A stretch of 64,000 bases of DNA from Balamuthia mandrillaris (GCA_031835245.1 JAVKOQ010000203.1:1-64000), one strand, 5' to 3'; counted from the stretch's first letter, positions 22,023-32,932 are shown. The notes: generated by a model not told the origin, from the letters alone. Numbers and translations: made by a program.

Positions 22023-23021
22023 TTACAGCAGTTCTTCTTTTTCCTCGTCATCGTGCGCATGTTCCAATTCTTTTCCTTTGCTTTTATCTTCTCTCCGCAT
22101 TTGCCTCCTGTCCTCTTCTTCTTCTTCTTCTTCTTCTTCTTCGTCAAAATCTTCTTCATCATCTAATTCTTTGTCTTCTTCTTCGAGGAAGACTTGTCTT
22201 CCACTGAAAGCGAATGCCCCTGCCACAAACTCTTCTCTCGCTCTTTCTCCATCTTCTTCATCCTCCTCCCCAAAATACGTTCTACTTTCTCTCTGTCGTT
22301 GGTATGCTCGCTCGTTTTCTTCTTCATCTTCCTCATCTTCAACAAAGTCCATTCGTGAAGGTAACCGTTGCGCTGTTTTGTTTTTGTGAAGGAAAACGAG
22401 AAAACAATGTAAGTTACGGAAGAGAATTATCAGCAAGAAAGACTTGGTCGTACCAAAGTAAAGCTTTTCGACGCTCAGTAACTTGAAGGCACAATACAAT
22501 GTGGTTGACTGAGCAAAAAAACCAAAAAAGTGAGACAAAAAAAAAGAGGAAGAAGACAGAGAAAACAAAAAACCAGGGCGGTTTTTGCTACCTCCAGAAG
22601 CAAACAAACGGAGGAGCTGAGAACGCTAAAGATGAAGAGAGAGGGCGGTGTGTCCTCTGGGTGCTCCTTCTCCACGTCGCCTCCCTCCTTGGCCACCACG
22701 ATGCCCAACATCAACAAAGAGAGAGCCCCTAAAAAGAAGCTCAAAAAGAGGCACACCACGTACTAATCATGGTCGTGGTGCAAGATCAGAGAAGAGAACA
22801 GAGAATAAGGGAAGAGAGAAACGACGATAAGAGAAGAGGTGTTTCTCACCAACCGCAAAGAAGGCTTATGGCGTTTGAGGGCAGCAACAAAGGCGAGGCA
22901 GTAGAGGGCGACCATCACGGAACAGGCGGTCGGGTGGAAGGCTTGCAAGGAGTAGTACGAGAACAGCCGAAGGATGCCATCAAAGTTCAAGAAGGAGTCT
23001 AGAATCCGTAAAATCTGTTCG

Positions 23022-23060
<39 letters not shown>

Positions 23061-23262
23061 TGAGCAATAAATCGATCGCAAAGAGACAGAAAAAAATCAA
23101 AAACGAAAACGAGAGAAAACAATCCGTTACGATAAGAAGCAGTGCGGCGATCTCCAGGCTGCGAGCCTGCCAAAGAGAAGCAGAGCTGGGTCTTTTGCTT
23201 GGTATAAAGTCCGCAAACGGGTTGAACAGCAGGGCAGCTATTCCTCCGCAAAGCCTGATCAT
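22023..23262 (-). CDS. Multi-pass membrane protein with long acidic tail, unrecognised
   Basis: Minus strand, about five exons. The ATG at 23262 starts MIRLCGGIAALLF. Hydrophobic segments include LEIAALLLI, SVMVALYCLAFVAAL, LSLLMLGIVVA and IFSVLSSSVCLLL. Splice junctions read cleanly (GTAACG, GTGAGA, GTAGCA and GTACGA donors). The last exon adds about 115 residues that are extremely acidic (poly-Glu/Asp) and end EEKEELL. The first intron carries a GA run on the plus strand (23027-23056). I do not recognise the family. It ends 50 bp from the convergent phosphatase gene. Confidence 0.6.
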
Positions 23263-23958
23263 GCTCGTTCCTCGATCTCTCCACTACGCTTTTTTTTTTC
23301 TGTTACTTTCTTCTGTTTCTTTGTGATCTGGTGACATCAGCAACCGTAGCACCCAATCCAAAATCAAACCATCACAAGATCCATTTGCAGGCCTGATCGG
23401 AACCCATTCGTAACGCACCCGAAACCGCGGTTCTGCTATGACGTCAGCTTTTCTCCGCCAATCTCCAGCGGGTGTCCCAGCAACGTTGCTCTTTGGACAC
23501 GGGTGAGCGATCCCTTGTGCGCGTCCAAGTCCAAATCATGAATTCATTTGGAGAGGGGAAATTTAATCGCAGTTTATCCAAAAAGCAGGCCAACAAGATA
23601 AAAAACTACACGAAATTTTTTTGTTTGGAGACAACAAACAAAAAGAGGGTGGTGTGCCCGTGTGTGTGTGTGTGTACGCAGTGTCTTCGCTTCCAGTAAA
23701 ACTACGAGGTTTTTGTTTTTTCTCCTTTCTCTCTCTCTCTCTCTCTCTCTCCTCTCTTTTTTTTGAAAAATTCCTTTCTTTCGGTAATGTTGTTGTTTGA
23801 GAAGAAAGTGTTTGTAGCGTTACTCATTTTGTGCTTGCTTCTTCTATTTTTTTTCCAGGCCCTTCTCTTCATCGTCAGTAGTAGGTTTTTCTGCTTGAAA
23901 AAAAGAAGAGGGGGACTCTTTTCTTTTCTTCGGTTTCAACTCCTCCCCCGCAAACCCA
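23263..23958. promoter_or_regulatory. Divergent promoter region with CRE palindrome
   Basis: Separates head-to-head genes. A perfect TGACGTCA lies at 23439-23446, about 180 bp from the minus-strand ATG. A CT run (23729-23751) and T tracts lie before the plus-strand ATG. GT repeats occur at 23659-23674. The long open frames here are low complexity; no gene is supported. Confidence 0.5.
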
Positions 23959-25989
23959 ATGTTGAAAAAACTGGGCAGAAAGTCGATCGACCCGACCAAG
24001 CAATGGGACCTGCCGGATTCCCTTGCCGCCACTCTGTCCGCCTCCTCCGAGCCAGAAATAGCGGCGCTGGTGGAGATCGACCCCACAAGGCTGGCCAACC
24101 ACAGCGGGCTCAGTCCGCTGCGACGACGAAGCATGAGCTCCCCAAAGGCTGTGCAACGAACCAAGTCCACCAGGACAGCAGAGCTGGAGCTCTCCGCCTC
24201 CTCCTATGAGAACGGGAGAGGCAATGGGGCAGCGAGCGGAAGTGGGAAAGAGAGCGGAGGCTCCTCGGCGGAGGTGATGGAGGACAACCTGGAGAAGGAC
24301 TCGTCCGCCTCCAGAGCGATGAGGAAGAGGGCCAAGAAGGAGGAGAAAGAAAGGAAGAAGAAGCTAAAGAAGGAGGAGAAGACCAAACAAAGAAAGAGCT
24401 ATGATGGAAGAAATAGCAGAAAAGGCAACAAGAAAAAGGACAACGAACATTCCATCCTCGAAACAAACTTCTCAGCGTCAACAACGTCACTAGATGAAAA
24501 CAACAACAACATGAACAAGCCTTTAGAACGCACCCCCTCCAAGCGGGGAATGATCACCCAAAGCGTATCTGCAGCAGACATGTCCTCTCATTCCTCACAC
24601 TCCCTTGCCAGCAGTTTGCCTCCCAGAGGCCACACCGCTCCGGACCTTCACGTCCCTCAACTCTACATCGACCCCCAAGAGCTTCGCAACGGCGTCCGTG
24701 AGTTTCTTCGCGGTCATCGTCGAGAACGCTCCGGAGAAGGTCCTGCTTACAGTGTTGACTCTGACAGCGATAGCTCGAGAGAAGTTAGTCCGAGAAGCGG
24801 AGCTGCCTCCAGCGCTACTTCTCCACGCAATCCTCTTCTTCTTTCTCCCCCTTCCACTCCTTACCCCTCTGCTTCTTCGCCCACTTCGCCAACCGTTCCT
24901 CGGTCTCAACTAGCTTTCTCCGACCCCGTTCTTTCTAAAGGACACAAACGAGGATGGAGCCTTGGCGGTGACAACAATAACAATAATAGTCAACAACCTT
25001 CCTCCTCTCCTTCTCGAAGCGGAGCAGGAACTATATCTGCTGGTTCTTCATCCAGTTCTTCGGCTCCTCCTTCTGCTGTTTCTTCTCCTCTCCATCGGCG
25101 ACAATCTCTTAATAATTTTTTCGAACGCCAACAACACCATCAACAGTCACAACATCATCCACAACAGCACCAACACCAACATCAACACCCAGTTCACAGC
25201 GTCTCCCGCGATGAGATTGCTTCTTTTTCTGCTTCTCTTTTGAGCGCTGCCGCCGCCGCGGCTGCCGCTTCTTCACGTTCACCCGGTCCAGCTTCTCCTC
25301 GTGTTTCATCATCCCCATCGTCTTCCTCCACGTCTCCAACTTCTTCCGCCGCGTCCTCACCGCGTGGTGAACCTCCTTCTCCATCTTCAACTTCTACTTC
25401 ATCTTCAACTGCAACAGATCTTCTTGTTTCCCCCAAAAAGAATCCACAAACTTCTGTCCTTCAATCTCTAGCAAATGGCTCTTCTGCCTCCTGTTCTTCT
25501 CCTTCTTCTGCCTCTTCTTGTTCTTCTTCTGCTTCTTCTTCGCGCGAACCACATCACCAACAGCAGCCACTCCAAACGATAAACGTGAATAACAGACATT
25601 CGATGATGCCACGCAGAAAATCCAGCATGAACAACGGATTGTTCAGCGGAGCACTCAACAACCACACAAAGGCCTTACGCAAAGCCAACAGCAACGAAAT
25701 ACGCCGAAAGTACGAGCAGAAGAAATACATCTTTAGCATCAGCTCCGTTCCTTTCATCTACGAAGTTGGGCATTACTCCCTGAATGATCTTCTTCCTTCT
25801 TCGTCACCGCGTTCTTCTGTTTCTCCTCCGTCTTCCTCTCCTTCTCCTTCGCAACAGCCAAAATCATTGTTGGGTCGGTTTTTGGTGGATCGATGGGCCA
25901 AACGGAATCTCTCTTCCTCGCCTCCCCCGTCATCGACGAGAGGACCCCTACCCACTCCACCATCGGCCTATTCTCCTTCTGGTCATTGA
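23959..25989 (+). CDS. Large Ser/Pro/Gln-rich low-complexity protein
   Basis: A single-exon frame of 676 codons starting MLKKLGRKSIDPTKQWDLP. Most of it is low complexity: a Lys/Glu stretch near residues 115-155, Asn runs, a Gln/His region near residues 395-415 and long Ser tracts. Two segments look ordered and could be short functional modules: residues 1-70 (ending TRLANHSGLSPLRRRS) and about 570-620 (ALRKANSNEIRRKYEQKK, then FSISSVPFIYEVGHY). Many SP/TP and RxxS sites suggest phosphorylation. No known domain recognised; possibly a scaffold or nuclear regulator. The unbroken length argues that it is coding. Confidence 0.7.
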   Translation: MLKKLGRKSIDPTKQWDLPDSLAATLSASSEPEIAALVEIDPTRLANHSGLSPLRRRSMSSPKAVQRTKSTRTAELELSASSYENGRGNGAASGSGKESGGSSAEVMEDNLEKDSSASRAMRKRAKKEEKERKKKLKKEEKTKQRKSYDGRNSRKGNKKKDNEHSILETNFSASTTSLDENNNNMNKPLERTPSKRGMITQSVSAADMSSHSSHSLASSLPPRGHTAPDLHVPQLYIDPQELRNGVREFLRGHRRERSGEGPAYSVDSDSDSSREVSPRSGAASSATSPRNPLLLSPPSTPYPSASSPTSPTVPRSQLAFSDPVLSKGHKRGWSLGGDNNNNNSQQPSSSPSRSGAGTISAGSSSSSSAPPSAVSSPLHRRQSLNNFFERQQHHQQSQHHPQQHQHQHQHPVHSVSRDEIASFSASLLSAAAAAAAASSRSPGPASPRVSSSPSSSSTSPTSSAASSPRGEPPSPSSTSTSSSTATDLLVSPKKNPQTSVLQSLANGSSASCSSPSSASSCSSSASSSREPHHQQQPLQTINVNNRHSMMPRRKSSMNNGLFSGALNNHTKALRKANSNEIRRKYEQKKYIFSISSVPFIYEVGHYSLNDLLPSSSPRSSVSPPSSSPSPSQQPKSLLGRFLVDRWAKRNLSSSPPPSSTRGPLPTPPSAYSPSGH

Positions 25990-26190
25990 GTCAGTGATGC
26001 TGTTTAGTGTTTTTTTCTTTTCTTTTCTTTTTTCTTTTCTTTTTTTGACCAAAAAAAAAGGTATTCATATTATTATTTGAATTTTCATTGGATAGATCAA
26101 TAGATCAAACACGTTGTGATTGGTCCAAATAATCAACAAATAAGTGAAGCGTCGCAAAGAAGAAAGAAACACGAACACAAAAAAAAAAGA

Positions 26191-27153
26191 ATGGAAGAGT
26201 TTGTGCCAGTGCAGAAAGAAGAAGAGAAAAACTTTAGAGAGGTAGCAATCACCGAGGTGCAACGGTATTGGGACAGCCGTCCATGCAACCTTCGCCACTC
26301 CCCCGCACCCCTCGGCACCAAAGAATACTTTGACCAAGTGGAGCAACGAAAGTATTTTGTGGAGCCTCACATTCCTCCCTTTGCCGACTTTCAACGTTGG
26401 AGAGGCAAAAGGGTGTTGGAGATAGGGTGTGGCCTCGGCACGGAGAGCATCAACTTTGCCAGGGCAGGGGCCGACCTCACCGTCCTCGAACTCTCCGAGG
26501 AGAGCCTTCGACTCTGCAAACAACGCTTTCAGGTGTTTGGCCTCTCGGCAACGTTCCTTTTGGGAAACGCCGAGGAACTTCACCTTCTTCTTGACAAGAA
26601 CAACAGAGAAGGAGAGGAAGAGGAAGACGGAAAGTGCAAAAAGTTTGACCTCATTTGGAGCTTTGGAGTGATTCATCATACGCCACACCCGGAGAGAGTC
26701 ATCGCGCAGGTAAAGAGATATCTCCGTCCGATCACAGGGGAGCTCCGCATGATGGTCTACTCCAAGGTGAGCTACAAGCTCTTCTTCCTGATGAGGGAGA
26801 CCGGCCAGTGGGACTTTGCACGTATGTCACAACTGATCGCTCAGTACTCCGAGGCACAAACGGGTTGTCCTGTTACCTTTACTTACACCTTTGATGAAAT
26901 CAAGAACGAGTTGTTGGGTGGTGAAGATGAAGAGGAAGAAAAGAAGGTGAAGAAAGAAGACGAGTATGGATGGCACATAGTGGAGATGAAGAAGGATCAT
27001 ATATTCGCGTGGAATATAGACGAGTATAAGCAGTATCGCTATGTGAAGGAGGATTGTTGGAAGGACGTTCCGGAGAAGCTGTTTCGTCAGTTGGAGAAGG
27101 AGCTGGGATGGCATACCCTCGTTGTGGCCACTCTCGTGCCAAAAGGTCATTGA
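26191..27153 (+). CDS. Class I SAM-dependent methyltransferase, intronless
   Basis: A 320-residue single-exon frame. The ATG at 26191 follows an A-run, a good context. Motif I is [20 protein letters not shown], motif post-I is [11 protein letters not shown], and motif IV-like [20 protein letters not shown] follows: the Rossmann-fold methyltransferase pattern. The preceding block [18 protein letters not shown] and [17 protein letters not shown] is typical of a bacterial-type subfamily of unknown substrate. A Lys/Glu insert lies near residue 255. The lack of introns in a region where neighbours are split, and the bacterial look, hint at gene transfer. The 3' end is only 54 bp from the convergent TAM41 stop. 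Confidence 0.85.
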   Translation: MEEFVPVQKEEEKNFREVAITEVQRYWDSRPCNLRHSPAPLGTKEYFDQVEQRKYFVEPHIPPFADFQRWRGKRVLEIGCGLGTESINFARAGADLTVLELSEESLRLCKQRFQVFGLSATFLLGNAEELHLLLDKNNREGEEEEDGKCKKFDLIWSFGVIHHTPHPERVIAQVKRYLRPITGELRMMVYSKVSYKLFFLMRETGQWDFARMSQLIAQYSEAQTGCPVTFTYTFDEIKNELLGGEDEEEEKKVKKEDEYGWHIVEMKKDHIFAWNIDEYKQYRYVKEDCWKDVPEKLFRQLEKELGWHTLVVATLVPKGH

Positions 27154-27206
27154 AACAAGAATTAGGCGGTGAGTTTGTGGTGTCTTCAAGGCTAAGAATA
27201 AAACGT

Positions 27207-28027
27207 TTAGCGCCATCGCTTGCCAAGTTTTTGTGACGCATAGGTCATACTTTTGCTGAAACCTGCCGTTAAGAAACCTGTTTCTCAGTTGTATAAGTTA
27301 AGCATTTTTGTTGTTTTTTAAAACTAAAGACAATAATAGTACCTTTAAAGGTTTGGGCACGACTGGACTTGGTGATGATAGCTTGCAAATTGGAGCGAAG
27401 TTGTTGAGCTGTGCGTTGTTGGCAGCTCAGCACCTCCGGGTTAGCTATTATATTTTTCTGTAGAACCAATGGCAATGCCTCCATTCGCCTCCGTCTTATT
27501 TCTTCACCCTCCTCTTGCTGGTATTTTTGATAACGACAAACGCATAACGTATCAACACAGGGAAGATGACGAAGAAAGAAGAAAGAAGAAAGAAGTCAGA
27601 ATACATGAGAGAAGAAAAACAAAATGAAGATCTTGGAAAGAGTACCTCTATCATGATGCTATCAGCTTCCACAAATTTACAACGAACACCTTCCACTTCC
27701 TCTAAACTTCGTCTGTACAGTTCACGAAAAGCGACCATATTCCTGTCCGTAACTATGTTCTCCGCTTTTCTCTGATGCTCCGCCCACCCCATCCTAACAT
27801 CTCCTATGTACGACAAACTGGCGATCGTTGTGTAGAGTTGACGCTCCGTCAACACCGTCTGTTGGGGGAGCAAAAGCAGCGCCATGCGCAGGGCATTGTG
27901 TAGGTTCTGCTGGTTGGCTGCCTCAACCTCTGCGTTCTCTTGCAGCACTTTGGTCTGTTTTTGTTGTTGCGTATATGTTGAGACAACAAAGTGAACATTG
28001 AAGAGAATGTGAGGAGATTGGATAGAA

Positions 28028-28065
<38 letters not shown>

Positions 28066-28314
28066 AGAAGAGAGGGAGAGAGAGGGAGAGAGAGGGAGAG
28101 AGAGGGGGGGAGAGAGAGGGAGAGAGAGGAGAGAGAGGGAGGGAGGGAGGGGGGAGGGAGAGAGGGAGGGAGGGGGACGAACAGGTTTTTGAAGACGGCC
28201 ACTGACGTAGAAGGTGGTCCAGTGCCGGAGGTCAGAGAGAAGGTCATCCATGCCAATCACTCCATACTTCACCCGCTGTTCGGTCACATAACGGACAAAC
28301 AATTGAGTGAAGAG

Positions 28315-28356
<42 letters not shown>

Positions 28357-28795
28357 AAGAACAGAGACAAAGAGTGAAACAACAACAACAGGAAGGTGCG
28401 TATGGCCTCTCCCTACCTTTTCTCCCACTTGAACAAAGGGGTTGTAGTAGATGCGAGCCCCAAAGCCGGTCTGCACGAAGGAGACCACTTGGCCGCCCAA
28501 GCTCGCCAAAAAGGAGTAGTGCTCCCTGTTGCGTCGTACGTTGGCCTCGTGCCACTCCCTCGGCTCTCTCACCGCAAAGATCAAATCCATCATCACTTCC
28601 TTTTCATTTTTTTTTGCTTTCTTCGTTAAAAATCTTTAAAAGATGCAGAGAGAGAGAGAGAACCTTTTGTTGATGTGGAGAGTATCCTGACTGAAGGACA
28701 AAGCCAGAGCCATACCCAACGGCAAAGTCCACGGGAGGGAACTCGCGTTGGATCAAATCTTTCATAGTTGCCACCAACTTTCTCTCTTCTTCCAT
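27207..28795 (-). CDS. TAM41: Mitochondrial CDP-diacylglycerol synthase TAM41
   Basis: Minus strand, about seven exons. The ATG at 28795 starts MEEERKLVATMKDLIQREFP. The family blocks appear in order: DFAVGYGSGFVLQSGY (nucleotidyltransferase GSG loop), MMDLIFAVREPREWHEAN (metal-binding Asp), then KYGVIGMDDLLSDLRHW with FYVSGRLQKP, ASLSYIGDVRM, and FRELYRRSL. Two short terminal exons give FKGFLTAGFSKSMTYASQKL and a stop at 27207-27209, matching the family C terminus. The enzyme makes CDP-DAG from phosphatidic acid on the matrix side of the inner membrane for cardiolipin synthesis. No presequence is obvious before the domain. Two introns carry long GA/CT microsatellites. Its last exon overlaps the likely polyadenylation zone of the convergent methyltransferase. 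Confidence 0.9.
28029..28175. repeat. Compound GA/GGGA microsatellite in TAM41 intron
   Basis: 28030-28060 is pure GA; 28060-28175 mixes GAGAGG and GGGAGG units. Pyrimidine-rich on the coding (minus) strand. A second pure GA run lies at about 28317-28352 in the previous intron. Confidence 0.9.
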
Positions 28796-29023
28796 CTTTC
28801 TATTTTTTTTTTTTTTCGGTTCTAAAATAAAATAAAATATCTTATTTTATAAAAAAAGTTTTCAACGACCAAGAGCAAACAGCGTTTCGGTCTTCTCTAA
28901 TCCTGATCCCTCCCTTCTCGCAGCGTAAAACCAAAGGAGGGGGTAGCTGGATGGTGTTAAAAACTACACTTTATATTATTTTGATGAAATCAAACTAAAC
29001 CCATCGAAACAGCTGGGGTCGGT
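28796..29023. other. Intergenic, AT-rich
   Basis: Promoter of TAM41 and 3' flank of the secreted-protein gene. AAAATAAAATATCTTATTTTAT-like dyad near 28825-28850. No gene seen. Confidence 0.4.
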
Positions 29024-29434
29024 TTAGCAGTTGATGTCCACGTGGATGACCTCCTTGATGCAAGGGCAGCAGGTGGTCCAGGACTCGCCGAGGCAAGACA
29101 TGCAGGAGGGCACGTCGTGGCACTGGGCAGCACAGCCGCCGATCTTGGTGGCGCAGGTGAGCAGGACGCCAAAGTCGCAGTCGCCGCCGGTGAGGGCGTT
29201 ATCGGCGTAGGTTTGGAGGTTCTGGGAGAGGGCGTTGGGGGAGTCCTCGTTGAGGAACCACATCTCGGCCACGGTGTCGGCCAGCTCGGAGCACTGCTCG
29301 GGGGTGAGCTGGGGGAAGGCCTCCAGGCAGGCGGCCTCGGCGTTGTTGCGGGTCTCGCGGGTGATGGGCGCAGCAGCCTGGCAAGAAGCCAAGAGGGCCA
29401 AAGTGGCAACCAAAACGATCACGAGCTTGTTCAT
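29024..29434 (-). CDS. Small secreted cysteine-rich protein, unrecognised
   Basis: A single exon of 136 residues. MNKLVIVLVATLALLASCQA is a textbook signal peptide with an A-A cleavage region. The mature part has 12 cysteines, spaced evenly except for a dense C-terminal cluster (CHDVPSCMSC, then TTCCPC), suggesting a disulfide-stabilised fold. Codon use is strongly biased to C/G third positions compared with neighbours, which often marks high expression. A CCAAT box (29555-29559, minus) and a TTTATAG TATA-like site stand about 100-120 bp upstream. No family recognised. Secreted binding protein, lectin-like or defence roles are all guesses. The long antisense open frame over it is a by-product of codon bias. 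Confidence 0.8.
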   Translation of the reverse strand: MNKLVIVLVATLALLASCQAAAPITRETRNNAEAACLEAFPQLTPEQCSELADTVAEMWFLNEDSPNALSQNLQTYADNALTGGDCDFGVLLTCATKIGGCAAQCHDVPSCMSCLGESWTTCCPCIKEVIHVDINC

Positions 29435-29764
29435 TGTTTTTGTTTGTGTGTGTGTTGTTTTGTCGGTGAAAGAAAGGGAAAAGAAAGGAAAAAAAAAGTT
29501 TCTTTCTTTTGTGGTGTGTAATGCAGCATTCCCCTATAAAGGTCAAAGCAAGTGATTGGTGTTCGGCTAAAAAGTTTCGGAGTTTAAGGACCAAGAAGAT
29601 AACGACACATCAGCTTTTTAATTAATTCATATATACAGTACGTTACAAATAAAGAGAACAATTTAAGAAAGTAATAAATAAATAAATAAATAAAAGTCAA
29701 ATAAATCCAAACAAGGGAGGAACTTTTTTTTTCCGACCTGTGCCCACCAGGCTGTTGTTTTTTT
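29435..29764. promoter_or_regulatory. Promoter of the secreted protein and 3' flank of the phosphatase gene
   Basis: On the minus strand: CCAAT at 29559-29555, then CTTTATAGGGG near 29540-29531, then a pyrimidine-rich leader to the ATG at 29434. The left-out part (29600-29760) is AT-rich with TAAATAAA repeats (29676-29690) that may hold the phosphatase polyadenylation signal. Confidence 0.5.
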
Positions 29765-30250
29765 TCAAGTGGCCACGGGAAGGGTCAAATGCACGCGAGA
29801 AACGATGACGCTGATGTCGTCCATCTTGCCGCCGATGTAGTTCACGCCATAGCGCCCGGCCTCCTCTCCAAAGGGAACGCGCCCTTCGCTCTTGGCGGCC
29901 CGCTTGTGCGCCTCGGAGGCCAAGGCCTCCGCCAACGACTTCGCATTCCACCGAGGGGGATAGGCATGCTCGTCCCGACGGGAGGAGCTCCCATTGGCGG
30001 GTGAGGGGTTAGGTTGGGCTTGGGCCACGAGGTCCAGGATTTCGTCCTCGTAGAGGTTGTCGAAGAGGCCGTCTGAAGCTAGTATGATGATATCATCCTC
30101 CTTCACGTCGACGGAGCCCACCACAGCCTCCGCCACCGTGTCGTCGCTCCCAGTGCCCAGCTGGTAGGGCTGGTTCCTTTTGGTTTGGGCGTGTTAGTCA
30201 GAGAACCGAAAGAAAGAAACGACAAGAAAGAAAGAAAGAAAGAAAGAAAG

Positions 30251-30283
<33 letters not shown>

Positions 30284-30944
30284 AGAAAACAAAAGAAAAC
30301 AAAAGAAAGAAACGACAAGAAGGAAAAGTGATGAGAATAGAAAGAAGAAAAAGAAATGAAAATGAAAATGAAAACAAACACAAACAAAAACAAAAAGCAA
30401 ACGAAACGAAAAAAAAAACAACAGAGGCAGAATACCAATCGTGTTGTTGCTCCTCTGAACGAAATATAATCTCACCGTCGCGAATGATGAGGAAACCAGA
30501 GTCCCCAACGGAGGAATAGTGCAGCTTGTTGTCGCTGGCGAGGAGCAACACGGTGGCGGTGGAGCTCCCCTCGATGCCCTTTGTCAGCTCAAAGGCCTCC
30601 TCCAGGACTTGGCTTGGAGTGGGCTCTATGCCCGCCGCAAACGCCTCGTCCGCTATCTTTTGCGCCTCTGCAAATTTATGATATTTGTCGGTTAGCAAAG
30701 GAAAAAAGAAAAAAGAGAAAGAAAAGAAAATGAATATAGTGCGAGAGAGAGAGAGAGAGAGAGAGAGCTAGAAGGATAGTAAAAGGCAGGTTGAACAAAG
30801 AGGAGAAAGTACCGGACATCAAAGTCCTGGAAAATAGACCAGGATCCACTCCTACTTCACCCCAACCTCCCACCTTTTGTTCAAAGAGGAATAAGCAAGT
30901 TAACACTGAAGAAAATAAAGAAAAGAAGCAGGAAGAGGGGAGAG

Positions 30945-30991
<47 letters not shown>

Positions 30992-31755
30992 AACTTACGC
31001 CATCAGCAACACCAATAACTCTACCACTGAGACTGATGAAGTAGGCATCTTCACCACCTTTGTGCGCCTTTTCTGGATGCGGAATGATGTATGCTCCAGA
31101 GTCGAACCTCACCGACTCCCAAACGTGCTGCAGCGTTGCGCCAAGTTGGGTAGTAGCTGCCCGTCCTATTTCATCATTTATTGGCAGCGTCGTTAGAAAA
31201 GAAGAATGCAACAAATAAAAGTGACAGAACAAAGCAACGAAGAGAGGAAGCAGCTAAGAGAAAAAACTCACGAATGGAGTCCGCGAATTGGTTGTGTTGT
31301 GAGGGAGTAGTAGCATAGTTGGGTTCTAGGTCATGAGAAGAGGCGGCTGAAGTGGCCGCTGAGGTAACAGAGGCGGAGGAGACAGAATAATAGCAACGGC
31401 GATAGTGCCGGAGGGCAGTAGGGGAGGAAGCAAATGAAAAAGATGAAGAGGCACAAGGAAGGCATCTCTCGTGCCGTGTGTGGAGGTGCCGCGATGCAGA
31501 CGGAGGGAACCGACTGTGGTTGGTGCTCGTTGTGTTGGTAGTAGAAAAAAGAGAAAAAGAAGAAGGAGAGGACTGGTTTGCGCAAAGAAGAGTTCGATTA
31601 GGCTGGGGCGAGAGGGAAGAAGCAGAAAGAGGGAGGCGACGCCGAGAAAAGGTAGCGGGTAAAATAGAATAGCTGCTGCGGCGAGCAGCGGCGCTGAAGG
31701 GCAGGGCAGATTCAGCAAAAGAAGAGAAGGCCAACATGGATGGAGTAGTGGTCAT
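29765..31755 (-). CDS. PP2C (PPM) phosphatase of the PTC7 type, mitochondrial
   Basis: Minus strand, about five exons. The ATG at 31755 opens a 150-residue N-terminal region rich in Ser, Arg and Ala and low in acids, a likely mitochondrial presequence. The catalytic part has GGEDAYFISLSGRVIGVADG, then VGGWGEVGVDPGLFSRTLM (PTC7-type), GSSTATVLLLASDNKL, SVGDSGFLIIRDGEIIF and ILASDGLFDNLYEDEIL, and ends near KMDDISVIVSRV. The Asp residues in GGEDAYF, VADG, LASDGLFDN and KMDDIS match the two-metal site of this family. Yeast Ptc7 relatives act in mitochondria, for instance on coenzyme Q synthesis proteins. Introns hold GA runs and an AAAC/AAAG-rich tract (30225-30310). Confidence 0.88.
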
Positions 31756-32932
31756 TTTTTTTTCGTGTAGGGATTTGGAATCTGATCTTTCTTAATCTTA
31801 TTTGCCTAATCAAAAAAAAAAAAAAAGAAAAAAGAAAAAAAAAAGGGTTTGGACCAATCGAGATAGAGAGAAAAATACAAGCGGAAGAAAGCCTCAAAAA
31901 AAAAGGTAGTGGAGAGGTACCTTTAGCTAGCTAATATGAAAATAAAGAAAGGCAAAAAAAAAAAGAAAGAAAAACCTCAATCGATGCAAGGAAGGGGGGA
32001 AAAAATATCTCACAGAGAGGATAAGCAAGAAGAAGTTAAAAAAAACCCAAAGTGCCAGCAGACGCCTTCCAGTAGTCTGCTCAAAGGAAGCTCTACTACT
32101 CGAACAAAAAAAGACGACCGAGGAGTGGAAGGCAAGCAAACAACAATAGCGTTCGCCGCAAAAAGAAAACACTCTTCTTCGGAGAACTTTTGTTAGGGAA
32201 AAAAAAAAAAGTGCGAGACACGAGAGAATTAACGAATAGGTGAGTTCGCTAGCTTCTTTTTTGGTTTCTGATTGGTGGTTTGAAACCTTTGATCCCTGTC
32301 TGAATTTAATGTCGACAGTATTAGGTCCATCCTCGGCCCAATCACAGATCAAACCCACTTATGGTAAGGGTCAGAGGTCCTTGGTTATTACATTATGGGA
32401 AATGGTGACCTCAGCAACCGGATAAAAGGGAATAAAGCGGTACTCTTCGAAATTTCATCCGAAGCTCCATCGCGATTGGTCAAAACTTCAATTTAATTAA
32501 TTTGGGCGAGAAATCTTGTGGAGAGAGAAGAAAAAAGCAGCGCGACCACACAAGAAGGAAAAAAAAAGGTTCGTTTGAGGGGGGGGAAGGGGAAGTCAAG
32601 GCTTTCATTTTTTTCATTAGTTTTAAAGGCTCTCTCGCTCTCTCCATTTTATATTTTTTTTTACCGTTTTAGACCTCCTTTTTCTTCCTCTCTCTCAAGG
32701 CCCCTATAGACTCGCCTAGCAGTAGTCTATTTTTCTCTATTTTATTTTATTTTTTTTGGGAAGCCCATCTCTCTGAGCGAGGTTTTTTTTTAAGATTTGG
32801 GAAGAAAAAGGGGACTTGTTCATTTTTTTTTCTTCCAAAGGAGCTGTTTAGTTTTTTTTTAAAGGTTCCTCTCTTCGCTTTGTTAGACTGTAAAAAAAAA
32901 AGATAAAAAAAACAACCGTAACGCAACCACAA
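31756..32932. promoter_or_regulatory. Divergent promoter between PTC7-like phosphatase and RRM gene
   Basis: About 1.2 kb with no supported gene. Several CCAAT-type boxes occur (near 31853, 32269, 32338 and 32473), along with one TGTCGACA palindrome (32310-32317). Long A-runs flank the minus-strand gene and T-runs the plus-strand gene. Open frames in this stretch are Lys- or Phe-rich artefacts of the A/T tracts. Confidence 0.5.

Noticed and set aside
29042-29521. 159-codon plus-strand frame antisense to the secreted Cys-rich protein
   Set aside because: Extreme third-position GC bias of the real gene keeps the opposite frame open; it has no domain, and the minus frame has a signal peptide and ordered cysteines.
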